40,047 nt of DNA, taken from assembly GCA_035540975.1 (NCBI GenBank), contig DATLFN010000063.1, positions 1 to 40,047 on the forward strand, read 5' to 3'. The number at the start of each line of letters is the position of its first letter. The stretch's first letter is position 1. Below the pieces are notes generated by a model. The model had not been told where the DNA came from, searched no databases, and saw only the letters and a program-made list of their open reading frames with translations. Positions 22,944 to 30,321 of the stretch are shown here, in pieces. The translations under genes and the position numbers were made by a program. The DNA is from Acidimicrobiales bacterium. GTDB lineage: Bacteria > Actinomycetota > Acidimicrobiia > Acidimicrobiales > GCA-2861595.

Positions 22944-23789
22944 ATGAAGCTCGGCATCGTGGGCAAGGGGGGCGTCGGGAAGACCACCACCTCGGCCCTG
23001 CTGTGCCAGGTCTACGCCAGCAGGGGACAGAAGGTCCTGGCCGTCGACACCGACTCGAACCCGAACCTGGCGCTGAGCCTCGGGCTGGACGCGGCGGCGG
23101 CCGAGTCGGTCCCGGTCCTGCCCCGGTCGCTGGTCGTCGGAACGGGGTCGGGCGCCATCACCCCGGCCGACCTGGTGCGCCAGTACGGCGTGCGCACCCC
23201 CACGGAGGTGACGCTGCTCAACGCCATGGCCATCACCCAGGCGGGTGCCGGCTGAACGTGCTCCAGCCACGCTGCCGTGCGCAGCCTTCTGGGAGCAGCC
23301 ATCGAGGAGGAGGCCGACGTCACCCTGGTCGACATGGAGGCCGGGCTCGAGCACCTCTCGCGCTCCGGCGGGACGCTCGCCTACGCCGACGTGCTCCTGA
23401 TGGTCATGGAGCCGTCGCGCAAGTCGATCCTCACCGCCGGGCGCACCATCGCCCTCGCCCGTGAGCTCGGCATCCCCCTCGTCTACGGCGTGGGCAACAA
23501 GGCCCGCCTGCCCGACGACGAGGAGTTCTTCCGCTCGGTGTGCGCCGAGTACGACGTGCCCCTGGCCGGCATCATCCCCCACGACGCCGACGTGGTGGAG
23601 TCCGACCGCTCCGGCCACCTCCTCGGCCCGACCGACGCCCCGGCGGTCCGCCGGGCCATCGAGGACATCGTCGACTTCGTGGACAAGGCCATGGCCGGCG
23701 AGTCCGAGGGCCAGGCCGAGCGGGAAGCGCTGCTGAAGGAGCGCGAGCGGGTCGAGGCCCGGCTGGCCGAGCTCCAGTCCTCCGAGTAG
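22944..23789 (+). CDS. CooC-type P-loop ATPase with in-frame UGA (candidate selenoprotein)
   Basis: A 281-aa MinD/CooC-type ATPase if UGA codon 104 is decoded. Residues 7-15 GKGGVGKTT are the deviant Walker A with signature Lys8; AVDTDSNPNLALSLGL is switch I; LVDMEAGLEHLSR is switch II; VGNKARLP is the base-specificity loop. Codon 104 (23253-23255) is TGA, yet the frame stays open on both sides without indel. Around it the protein reads AGAG-(UGA)-T-C-SSH; CooC proteins have Cys-x-Cys at this site, which binds metal at the dimer interface, so the UGA replaces the first Cys. A SECIS-like hairpin follows. Selenocysteine is my preferred reading; a recent nonsense mutation or sequencing error is the alternative. 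A restart at GTG 23277 lacks a ribosome-binding site. ATG start with AGGGAG. The metal centre served is unknown. Confidence 0.8.
23256..23297 (+). other. Candidate bacterial SECIS hairpin after UGA 104
   Basis: Directly after the UGA, TGCTCC-AG (23259-23266) pairs with CT-G-GGAGCA (23289-23297) with one bulged G, enclosing an inner 5-bp stem GCTGC/GCAGC (23271-23275 with 23281-23285) and apical loop CGTGC (23276-23280). The loop starts 21 nt after UGA and has G at its second position; known bacterial SECIS loops lie at about this distance and carry a G in the first two positions (Escherichia coli fdhF begins about 19 nt after UGA). GC-rich coding DNA forms hairpins easily, so this alone is not proof. 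Confidence 0.55.
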
Positions 23790-23807
23790 CCGTTCCCCCA
23801 CGTTCCT

Positions 23808-23843
23808 CGCCACGACCGGGCCCGGCGGGGCCCGGTCGTGGCG
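23808..23843. terminator. Perfect 16-bp hairpin between convergent genes
   Basis: CGCCACGACCGGGCCC, loop GGCG, then GGGCCCGGTCGTGGCG: every one of 16 pairs matches. It lies between the stop of the CooC-type gene (23789) and the stop of the convergent PGPGW gene (23847). No U-tract. It very probably terminates transcription from both sides. Confidence 0.75.
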
Positions 23844-23846
23844 CGT

Positions 23847-24131
23847 TCAGCCCCGCGGGCGGCGCACCCGGCGCGCGGCGACGGTGGCACCCTTGCGGGC
23901 GACCTGGCCCGCCTGGGCGGCCGTGCGCCTGGTCCGCTCCAGGGCGGCAGCCGCCCACGCGTACTCGGTGCCGAGGACGGCGAAGCCGGCCACGATGAAC
24001 AGGAGCCCGGGCCCGGGCAGGACCATCATCGCCAGGCCGGCGGCCACGAGCACGCCACCGACGACCGACACGGCGATGCGACGCGAGCTGCGGAGGACGA
24101 AGGCGAAGACCTCGCCGGGGCGGGGAGCCAT
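23847..24131 (-). CDS. PGPGW-family small membrane protein
   Basis: A 94-aa protein of the PGPGW/TIGR02611-like family: a short cytoplasmic N-terminus, one or two hydrophobic segments (about 18-38 and 43-62) linked by the signature LPGPGLLFIVAGFAVLGTEY, then an Ala/Arg-rich amphipathic helix and basic tail (RRVRRPRG). Function unknown; homologues are widespread in actinobacteria. ATG start. It lies 37 nt downstream of the antiporter gene on the same strand, so it may be co-transcribed with the antiporter pair. Confidence 0.85.
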   Translation of the reverse strand: MAPRPGEVFAFVLRSSRRIAVSVVGGVLVAAGLAMMVLPGPGLLFIVAGFAVLGTEYAWAAAALERTRRTAAQAGQVARKGATVAARRVRRPRG

Positions 24132-24168
24132 GCGACGAAGTGTGGCACGCCCGGCGCGGCCGCTCCGG

Positions 24169-25353
24169 TCAGGCCGGCCCGGTGCCGGCCACCGGCAGCG
24201 GGACGCGGTCGGCCCAGCGGGCGGCCAGGGGCCCGGCGGTGGCGGTGAGGAGCACGTAGGCAGCGGCCACCGTGCCCAGCTCGTCGCCGTCGGTGGCAGC
24301 GGCGCCCAGGCTGGCGATCACCACCGAGAACTCGCCCCGGGCGATCAGCGCCGTCCCCGCCCGCAGGGCGCCCCGGGGCCCGACGCCGAGGCGCCGGGCG
24401 GCCACCCACCCCGTCCCCGTCTTGCCGGCGGCGGTCACCAGGGCGAGGGCGGCGGCCGGGGCGAGGGCGCCGGGCAGGTCGGCGGGGTCGATCTGGAACG
24501 AGAAGAAGAGGAAGAAGGTGGCGGCGAACAGGTCCCGGAGAGGCGCCACCAGGGCGCCCGCCCGCTCCTGGACGGTGCCCGACAGGGCGAGGCCGACGAG
24601 GAAGGCGCCGACGGCCGCCGACACCTGCACCTGCTGGGCCAGGCCGCCCACCAGCAGGGTCAGCCCGAACACGGCCAGCAGGAGGGCTTCGTCCGATCCC
24701 CCGGCCAGCACCCGGCTCAGGTGGTGCCCCCATCGCAGGGCGACGCCGAGCACGAGGGCCACCGCCGCGATGGCGACGGCGACGGTGGCGAGCGTGGTCG
24801 ACGGCCCCCGTCCCGCCACCAGGGCGGCGACCACCGGGAGGTAGGCGGCCATCGCCAGGTCCTCCAGGACGAGCAGGTTGAGCACGGCCGGCGTCTCCCG
24901 GTTGCCCAGCCGGTCGAGGTCGTGCAGCACCTTGGCGACCACGCCCGACGAGCTCACCCAGGTGACGCCGCCCAGGAGAGCGGCCGTCGTCGGGCCCCAG
25001 CCGAGAAGGAGGCCGGCGCCGAAGCCCGGGGCGAAGTTCACGACGGCGTCGACGACGCCGGGGACGGCGCCGCCCCGCAGGCCGGCCCGCAGCTCGTCGG
25101 CGCTGTACTCGAGGCCGAGGGTGAGCAGGAGCAGGAGCACGCCGATCTCGGCCGTGAGCTCGATGAAGTCGGCGCTGACGTCGAGGGGCGCGATCCCGCC
25201 CTCGCCGACGGCCAGGCCGGCCAGCAGGTAGAGGGGGATGGCGGTGACCCCGAGGCGCCCGGCCAGGCGGGCCAGGGCGGCCAGGGCCAGCGCCACGGCG
25301 CCGATCTCGACGAACACGAGCGCGGCGTCGCCGCCGGCCGCCGCCACGAGCAC
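24169..25353 (-). CDS. CPA2-type cation:proton antiporter (KhtU/KefB-like)
   Basis: A 394-aa membrane transporter with about 12 hydrophobic helices. Characteristic stretches: GLAVGEGGIAPLDVS, GVLLLLLTLGLEYSADEL, the unwound-helix motif GGVTWVSSSGVVAKVL, the ion-binding helix LNLLVLEDLAMAAYLPV (acidic pair Glu-Asp), and ARGEFSVVIA. It lacks the C-terminal TrkA-N domain of KefB/KefC; regulation is instead likely through the separate TrkA-C protein encoded immediately upstream. This two-gene layout matches Bacillus KhtTU, a K+(NH4+)/H+ antiporter. GTG start 2 nt after the khtT-like stop. Confidence 0.9.
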   Translation of the reverse strand: MLVAAAGGDAALVFVEIGAVALALAALARLAGRLGVTAIPLYLLAGLAVGEGGIAPLDVSADFIELTAEIGVLLLLLTLGLEYSADELRAGLRGGAVPGVVDAVVNFAPGFGAGLLLGWGPTTAALLGGVTWVSSSGVVAKVLHDLDRLGNRETPAVLNLLVLEDLAMAAYLPVVAALVAGRGPSTTLATVAVAIAAVALVLGVALRWGHHLSRVLAGGSDEALLLAVFGLTLLVGGLAQQVQVSAAVGAFLVGLALSGTVQERAGALVAPLRDLFAATFFLFFSFQIDPADLPGALAPAAALALVTAAGKTGTGWVAARRLGVGPRGALRAGTALIARGEFSVVIASLGAAATDGDELGTVAAAYVLLTATAGPLAARWADRVPLPVAGTGPA

Positions 25354-25355
25354 GC

Positions 25356-25835
25356 TCAGCGCCCGAGGATGTCGCGGAGCTGGCCCAGCCCCTCGGGCGT
25401 GCCGACGGCCACCGCCACGTCGCCCGCCTCGAAGCGGTACCCGGGGCCGGGGCTCGCCACGGTGGTGTCACCCCGGACCACGGCGACGATCGACGCCCCC
25501 GTACGGGTGCGGAACGCCCCGTCGGCGATGGTCGTGCCCGCCGCCGGCGAGCCCTCGGCCACTGCCACCCAGTCGATGGCCAGCCCCTCGATGGCCTGGA
25601 CCGACGTGACGGCCTCGGCCAGATGGGGGGCGCCCAGGAGCTCGGCGAGGGTCCGCGTGTCGTCGGCGCTGAGGTGGAGGGTGTTGGCACACCGGTCGGG
25701 GTCGTCCCGGTCGTACACCAGCAGCTCACGGCGCCCGCCCCGGTGGGTCAGCACACCGATCCGGACGCCGGCCGCCGTGGTGTACTCGTGGCGCACGCCC
25801 ACCCCGGGCAGGCGGACCTCGGTCACCTCCGGCAT
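25356..25835 (-). CDS. TrkA-C domain antiporter regulatory subunit (KhtT-like)
   Basis: A 159-aa soluble protein: an N-terminal domain (about 1-70; VRLPGVGVRHEYTTAAGVRIGVLTH) typical of 'cation:proton antiporter regulatory subunit' proteins and a C-terminal RCK_C/TrkA_C domain (about 75-159; VAEGSPAAGTTIADGAFRTR, ASIVAVVRGD, FEAGDVAVAVGTPEGL). It would dimerise and gate the adjacent antiporter in response to nucleotide or pH, as KhtT does. ATG with AAGGAG upstream. First gene of a two- or three-gene unit and divergent from the lipoprotein gene. Confidence 0.9.
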   Translation of the reverse strand: MPEVTEVRLPGVGVRHEYTTAAGVRIGVLTHRGGRRELLVYDRDDPDRCANTLHLSADDTRTLAELLGAPHLAEAVTSVQAIEGLAIDWVAVAEGSPAAGTTIADGAFRTRTGASIVAVVRGDTTVASPGPGYRFEAGDVAVAVGTPEGLGQLRDILGR

Positions 25836-25920
25836 GGCGCTCCTTCCCGACGGCGCGGCCGGGCCGTCCGCCCGGAGCGTAGGGGTGCCCGCCGCGTCCC
25901 GACCAGCGCCCGCAGGCCGG

Positions 25921-25935
25921 TACCGTGGAGTGCTC
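25921..25935 (+). promoter_or_regulatory. -10 element of the M23-like lipoprotein gene
   Basis: TACCGT (25921-25926) is 9 nt before the ATG at 25936, so transcription should begin within 3 nt of the start codon. The divergent khtT-like gene starts 100 nt to the left. Confidence 0.4.
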
Positions 25936-26790
25936 ATGGCAGGGGGGGCGGTCCGCGGGGCGTTGGTGGTGGCAGTCGGGTTGGCGGCCGCATCGTGCGC
26001 GGGCGGGGGCGGCCCCACCGTCTCCGCCGAGCCCGCCGCCGCCGCGGGGCCGGCGCTGGCGACGATCACGAGCGTCGCACCGACCACCGCGCCGCCGGCC
26101 TCCGCGGCCGCACCGACCACCGCGCTCCCGGCCGTGGCGCCGGCAACGGTGGCGCCCACCACCACGGCGAGCACGGCTGCGACGTCGACGACGGCTGCCC
26201 CGTCGACCACGTCCACCACCGAGGCGCCCCGGCCCGGCCCCCGGGTGGTGACCGAGACCGGGTTCTCCCCCTACGGATCGGTCGGCGGGCTGACCCTGGT
26301 GCACCCGGCCAACCGGGTCGAGCGGGTCGGGTTCCACGAGTCCAACCACGACGGCGCCCGCCAGCAGGAGCCGTTGGCGACGGCGGTGGCGCCCGCCACC
26401 ATGGAGACGCGCGAGCGGGGGACGTCGCCGCGGGGCTCGGCCGACATCGTCGTCGACCCCGCCGGCGAGATCCGCTCGCCGGTGACGGGGACGGTGAAGC
26501 GGGGCGGGACCTACACGCTCTACTGCGACCATCGCGACGACTTCGTCGTCATCGCGCCGGACGCCAACCCGGCGTGGGAGGTCAAGATCCTCCACATCGA
26601 CGGGCTGGCCGTGCGCCGGGGCGAGCGGGTCGTGGCGGGCGAGACGGTGATCGCCGGCCGGGCCACCCAGCTGCCGTTCGAGTCCCAGGTCGACGAGCTC
26701 CGCACCGCCGACCCGGCGTGGCCCCACGTCCACGTCGAGGTGGTCGACCCCTCCATCCCCGACCGCCCCTCCAAGGGCGGCGGCTGCTAG
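25936..26790 (+). CDS. M23-like (degenerate) lipoprotein
   Basis: A 284-aa exported protein. The signal peptide ends in the lipobox LAAASC (Cys about residue 21), followed by a Thr/Ala/Pro-rich low-complexity linker (about 30-100) that would span the envelope. The C-terminal domain (about 115-284) resembles a LytM/M23 beta-barrel: GEIRSPVTGTVKRGG, VVIAPD, VKILHIDGL, GERVVAGETVIA and HVHVEVVDPSIPD (HxH motif). The first zinc motif, normally H-x-G-x-D, reads R-G-S-A-D, so the His ligand is missing and peptidase activity is doubtful; it may bind or regulate instead. A conserved-looking HESNHDGA lies upstream. The C-terminus ends Gly-Gly-Gly-Cys. Confidence 0.82.
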   Translation: MAGGAVRGALVVAVGLAAASCAGGGGPTVSAEPAAAAGPALATITSVAPTTAPPASAAAPTTALPAVAPATVAPTTTASTAATSTTAAPSTTSTTEAPRPGPRVVTETGFSPYGSVGGLTLVHPANRVERVGFHESNHDGARQQEPLATAVAPATMETRERGTSPRGSADIVVDPAGEIRSPVTGTVKRGGTYTLYCDHRDDFVVIAPDANPAWEVKILHIDGLAVRRGERVVAGETVIAGRATQLPFESQVDELRTADPAWPHVHVEVVDPSIPDRPSKGGGC

Positions 26791-26811
26791 CGGCGACGAG
26801 GGGACCTCCCG

Positions 26812-26864
26812 CCCTTCCGGCGGCAAGAAGGGGCGTATAGCGCCCCTTCTTGCCGCCAGAAGGG
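26812..26864. terminator. Long 23-bp hairpin upstream of fbiC
   Basis: CCCTTC and GGCGGCAAGAAGGGGCG pair with CGCCCCTTCTTGCCGCC and GAAGGG around loop TATAG, with a single C-A mismatch (26818/26858). It lies 21 nt after the lipoprotein stop and 59 nt before fbiC. No U-tract follows. A terminator is likely, but the length is unusual, and a small palindromic element or a regulator site for fbiC is possible. Confidence 0.6.
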
Positions 26865-26909
26865 TGCTGCGCCCGGCCGGAGCACATCGCCCCGCCCTTC
26901 ACCCCGGCC

Positions 26910-26922
26910 TAGGTTGTCCGCC
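26910..26922 (+). promoter_or_regulatory. Leaderless -10 element for fbiC
   Basis: TAGGTT (26910-26915) is followed by 7 nt and ATG 26923. This supports ATG 26923, rather than the TTG three codons earlier (26914), as the start, because that TTG overlaps the -10. Confidence 0.5.
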
Positions 26923-29184
26923 ATGGCCCTCGACGTCCTGGCCGCCCCGCCCGGGGAGCTGCTGGCGGCGGCGTGCAAGGTGCGGGACGCCACCACGGGG
27001 CGGCGGGTCACGTTCTCGCCCAAGGTCTTCATCCCGCTCACCCGGCTGTGCCGGGACCGCTGCGGGTACTGCACCTTCGCCACCGCACCGGCCCGGGTGG
27101 AGGCGCCCTACCTCGACCCCGAGCACGTCCTCGCCATCGCGTCGGCGGGCGCCGCCGTGGGGTGCAGTGAGGCGCTGTTCACCCTGGGCGAGCGGCCCGA
27201 GCTGCGCCATCCGGCGGCGGCCGAGTGGCTGGCCGCTCGCGGCCATCCGTCCACGGTCGACTACCTGGCCGCCATGTGCGCCCTCGTCCGGGACGAAACC
27301 GGGCTGCTCCCCCACGCCAACGCCGGCGCCCTGTACCCCGACGAGCTGGCCAAGCTGCGGGAGGTGTCGGCCTCGCAGGGGATGATGCTGGAGTCGCTGG
27401 GCCCGCCCCTCGCCTGCCACGCCGGCGCTCCCGACAAGACCGCCGAGCGGCGCCTCGCCACCCTGGAGGCCGCCGGCGAGCTGGCCATCCCCTTCACGAC
27501 CGGGATCCTGTGTGGGATCGGCGAGCGGCGCCAGGACCGGATCGCCGCCCTCGAGGCGATCGCCGCGTCGCACGGGCGCCACGGCCACGTCCAGGAGGTC
27601 ATCGTCCAGAACTTCGTGCCCAAGCGGGGGACGGCGATGCACCGCTCCCCCGCCTGCGACCCGGACGACCACGCCTGGTCGGTGGCGGTGGCCCGGCTGC
27701 TCCTGCCCCCCGAGATCTCCGTCCAGGCGCCGCCCAACCTGGCCGACGACTTCGGGGCGCTGCTCGACGCCGGCATCGACGACTGGGGCGGGGTGTCGCC
27801 GGTCACGCCCGACCACGTGAACCCCGAGAGGCCGTGGCCCGCCCTCGACCGGCTCCGCCAGGTGACCGAAGCCAGGGGCTTCGTGCTCGCCCCCCGGCTC
27901 ACCGTCCACCCCGGGTTCGCCCGCCACCCCGCCAGGTGGCTGGCCCCCACCATGCGTACCGCCGTCCTCCACCGCAGCGACGCCGAGGGCCTGGCGCGCG
28001 ACGACGCCTGGGCGGCCGGTTCGGACGCGCCCGTCCCCGACCTCCTCCCGCCCGGCGCCCGGCCGGCGGCCGGCGGGCGGGTCGGCGAGGTGCTGGCCGG
28101 CGTCCTCCTGGGCCAGGAACCGGGCGTGGAGGAGATCACCGCCCTGTTCGGGGCGCGGGGCCCCGAGGTGGCCGCCGTGGCCGAGGTGGCCGACGACCTG
28201 CGCCGCCGGGCCGTGGGCGACACCGTCACGTGGGTCGCCAACCGCAACATCAACTACACCAACGTCTGCACGTTCAAGTGCCGCTTCTGCGCCTTCTCCA
28301 AGGGCCCCCTGTCGCTGAACCTGCGCGGCAACCCGTACCTGCTGGGCCTCGACGAGATCACCCGCCGGGTGGCCGAGGCCGAGCAGCGGGGCGCCACCGA
28401 GGTCTGCCTCCAGGGCGGCATCCATCCCAGCTTCGACGGCGACTACTACGTGTCGGTGATCGAGGCGGTGCGGGAGGCGTCACCCTCCATCCACATCCAC
28501 GGCTTCACCGCCCTGGAGGTCACCGAGGGGGCGCGACGGCTGGGCGAGCCGCTGGCCGCCTACCTCCGCCGCCTGATGGACGCCGGCCTGCGCACCCTCC
28601 CGGGAACGGCCGCCGAGGTCCTCGACGACGAGGTGCGCGCCGTGCTGTGCCCCGACAAGGTCGACACGCAGGAGTGGCTGGAGGCCCACCGCACCGCGCA
28701 CGGCGTGGGGCTGCGGTCCAACGTCACCTTGATGTTCGGGTCGGTGGAGCACCCGGTGTCGTGGGCCCGCCACCTCGTCCGCACGCGCGACCTCCAGAAG
28801 GAGACGGGCGGGTTCACCGAGTTCGTCCCGCTGCCGTACGTGCACATGGCCGCCCCCCTGCACCTGGAGGGCCGCAGCCGGCCGGGACCGACCTTCCGGG
28901 AGGCCCTCCTGGTGCACGCCGTGGGGCGCATCGCCTACCACCCGGTCATCCCCAACATCCAGGTCTCGTGGGTGAAGATGGGGGTGGAGGGGTCGCGCCA
29001 GGCCCTGCGGGCCGGGGTCAACGACCTGGGCGGCACCCTGATGGACGAGAACATCTCCCGGGCGGCGGGCGCCAGCCACGGCCAGGCGATGGACGAGGCC
29101 GGGTTCCGGGCGATCGTCGAGCCCCTGGGCCGGCCGCTCGAGCAGCGGACCACCCTCTACGGGCGGGTCGCCGCCCGGGCCTGA
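26923..29184 (+). CDS. fbiC: FO synthase, fused CofG-CofH (FbiC)
   Basis: A 753-aa bifunctional radical SAM enzyme making 7,8-didemethyl-8-hydroxy-5-deazariboflavin (FO), the chromophore precursor of cofactor F420. The N-terminal CofG half has the C-x3-C-x2-C cluster site at C43, C47, C50 (CRDRCGYCTF). The CofH half (from about residue 420) has C449, C453, C456 (CTFKCRFCAFSKG) and WVANRNINYTNVC before it. NIQVSWVKMG and GTLMDENISRAAGA near the end are typical of CofH. Mycobacterial FbiC is longer (856 aa) mainly at the N-terminus and linker. It stands alone, behind a long hairpin and its own leaderless promoter; no other F420 biosynthesis gene is present in the window. Confidence 0.97.
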   Translation: MALDVLAAPPGELLAAACKVRDATTGRRVTFSPKVFIPLTRLCRDRCGYCTFATAPARVEAPYLDPEHVLAIASAGAAVGCSEALFTLGERPELRHPAAAEWLAARGHPSTVDYLAAMCALVRDETGLLPHANAGALYPDELAKLREVSASQGMMLESLGPPLACHAGAPDKTAERRLATLEAAGELAIPFTTGILCGIGERRQDRIAALEAIAASHGRHGHVQEVIVQNFVPKRGTAMHRSPACDPDDHAWSVAVARLLLPPEISVQAPPNLADDFGALLDAGIDDWGGVSPVTPDHVNPERPWPALDRLRQVTEARGFVLAPRLTVHPGFARHPARWLAPTMRTAVLHRSDAEGLARDDAWAAGSDAPVPDLLPPGARPAAGGRVGEVLAGVLLGQEPGVEEITALFGARGPEVAAVAEVADDLRRRAVGDTVTWVANRNINYTNVCTFKCRFCAFSKGPLSLNLRGNPYLLGLDEITRRVAEAEQRGATEVCLQGGIHPSFDGDYYVSVIEAVREASPSIHIHGFTALEVTEGARRLGEPLAAYLRRLMDAGLRTLPGTAAEVLDDEVRAVLCPDKVDTQEWLEAHRTAHGVGLRSNVTLMFGSVEHPVSWARHLVRTRDLQKETGGFTEFVPLPYVHMAAPLHLEGRSRPGPTFREALLVHAVGRIAYHPVIPNIQVSWVKMGVEGSRQALRAGVNDLGGTLMDENISRAAGASHGQAMDEAGFRAIVEPLGRPLEQRTTLYGRVAARA

Positions 29185-29247
29185 GCGGCGCTCCGGGCCC
29201 GGCCGTCAGGGCCGGGGCCGCATCTGCCGAGTAGAACCCTTGCCGCC

Positions 29248-30321
29248 ATGAGCGATCGCCTCCCCCGCTACCGCACCCGGGACCCCGAGCTCGACCAGCG
29301 CATCACCGCGCTGCTCGACGAGGTCGGCGCGGCCGCCAACCGCGACCAGCTGTTCGAGATCCTGGCGACCGGCCTGGGGCTGGCCACCGACGACGTCGAC
29401 CGCCTGGACGTCAAGATCGCCAACGCCGCCCTGAAGGAGCTGCGGGGGGCGTTCCGGGTCTTCGCCCCCTACCGGCACATCCGCAAGATCACCATGTTCG
29501 GCTCGGCCCGGACCCTGCCCGACGACCCCGCCTACGCCCAGGCGCGCCGGACGGCGTGGCTCATCGCCGACGCCGGCTGGATGGTCGTGACCGGCGCCGG
29601 CCCGGGGATCATGGCCGCCGGCCTGGAGGGCGCGGGGCGGGACCGGTCGTTCGGGATCAACATCCGCCTCCCGTTCGAGCAGGGGGCGAACGAGTTCATC
29701 GCCGGCGATCCCAAGCTCGTCACCATGAAGTACTTCTTCACCCGCAAGGTGATGCTCCTGAAGGAATCGGACGCGTTCGTGGTCCTGCCCGGCGGCTACG
29801 GCACCCTCGACGAGGCGCTCGAGCTGCTCACCCTGTCGCAGACGGGCAAGGCCGACCCGGCACCCATCGTGCTGCTGGACACCCCCGGCGGCAGCTACTG
29901 GGCCGCCTTCGAGCGCTTCATGGACGAGGAGGTGCTCGCCCGGGGCCTCGTCTCGCCCGAGGACCGTGTCCTCTACCGCATCACCGACGACGCCGGCGAG
30001 GCAGCCGAGGAGATCCTCGGCTTCTACCGCAACTACCACTCACGCCGCCTGGTCGGGCACCGCCTGGTCATCCGCCTGCACGCCGCCCCCACGGCGACCG
30101 AGCTGGCCGAGCTGAGCGAGGAGTTCGCCGACATCTGCGTGGACGGGGGCGTCGAGGCCACCCCGCCGCTCGGCCCCGAGGTGGCCGACGACGACCACAT
30201 CGACCTCCCGCGCGTCACCCTGCGCTTCGACCGGATCAGCCTCGGTCGCCTGCGGTCCCTGATCGACCGCCTAAACCGTCTCTCAAGCGCCCCGCCCGCT
30301 CCGTCGATCAACCGGGCGTGA
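29248..30321 (+). CDS. LOG-family (TIGR00730-like) protein with C-terminal extension
   Basis: A 357-aa Rossmann-like protein of the LOG/'lysine decarboxylase' family; typical members hydrolyse cytokinin-type nucleoside monophosphates or other nucleotides. KITMFGSARTLPDDP, VVTGAGPGIMAA, MKYFFTRKVMLLKESDA and the signature PGGYGTLDEALELLT are all present. It is longer than plain LOG proteins (about 190-240 aa), with about 85 extra N-terminal and about 80 C-terminal residues; the larger form is widespread in actinobacteria and of unknown substrate. ATG start; its stop overlaps the GTG of the next gene. Confidence 0.9.
   Translation: MSDRLPRYRTRDPELDQRITALLDEVGAAANRDQLFEILATGLGLATDDVDRLDVKIANAALKELRGAFRVFAPYRHIRKITMFGSARTLPDDPAYAQARRTAWLIADAGWMVVTGAGPGIMAAGLEGAGRDRSFGINIRLPFEQGANEFIAGDPKLVTMKYFFTRKVMLLKESDAFVVLPGGYGTLDEALELLTLSQTGKADPAPIVLLDTPGGSYWAAFERFMDEEVLARGLVSPEDRVLYRITDDAGEAAEEILGFYRNYHSRRLVGHRLVIRLHAAPTATELAELSEEFADICVDGGVEATPPLGPEVADDDHIDLPRVTLRFDRISLGRLRSLIDRLNRLSSAPPAPSINRA

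Noticed and set aside
23253-23276. Frameshift or two separate genes in the CooC-type locus
   Set aside because: Both halves are in exactly the same frame with 7 sense codons between the TGA and the second possible start, and those codons complete the C-x-C region. The downstream GTG has no ribosome-binding site.
24026-25729. Long minus-strand alternative frame through the antiporter genes
   Set aside because: Pro/Arg/Gly-rich shadow; the two antiporter genes account for the region with clear family motifs.
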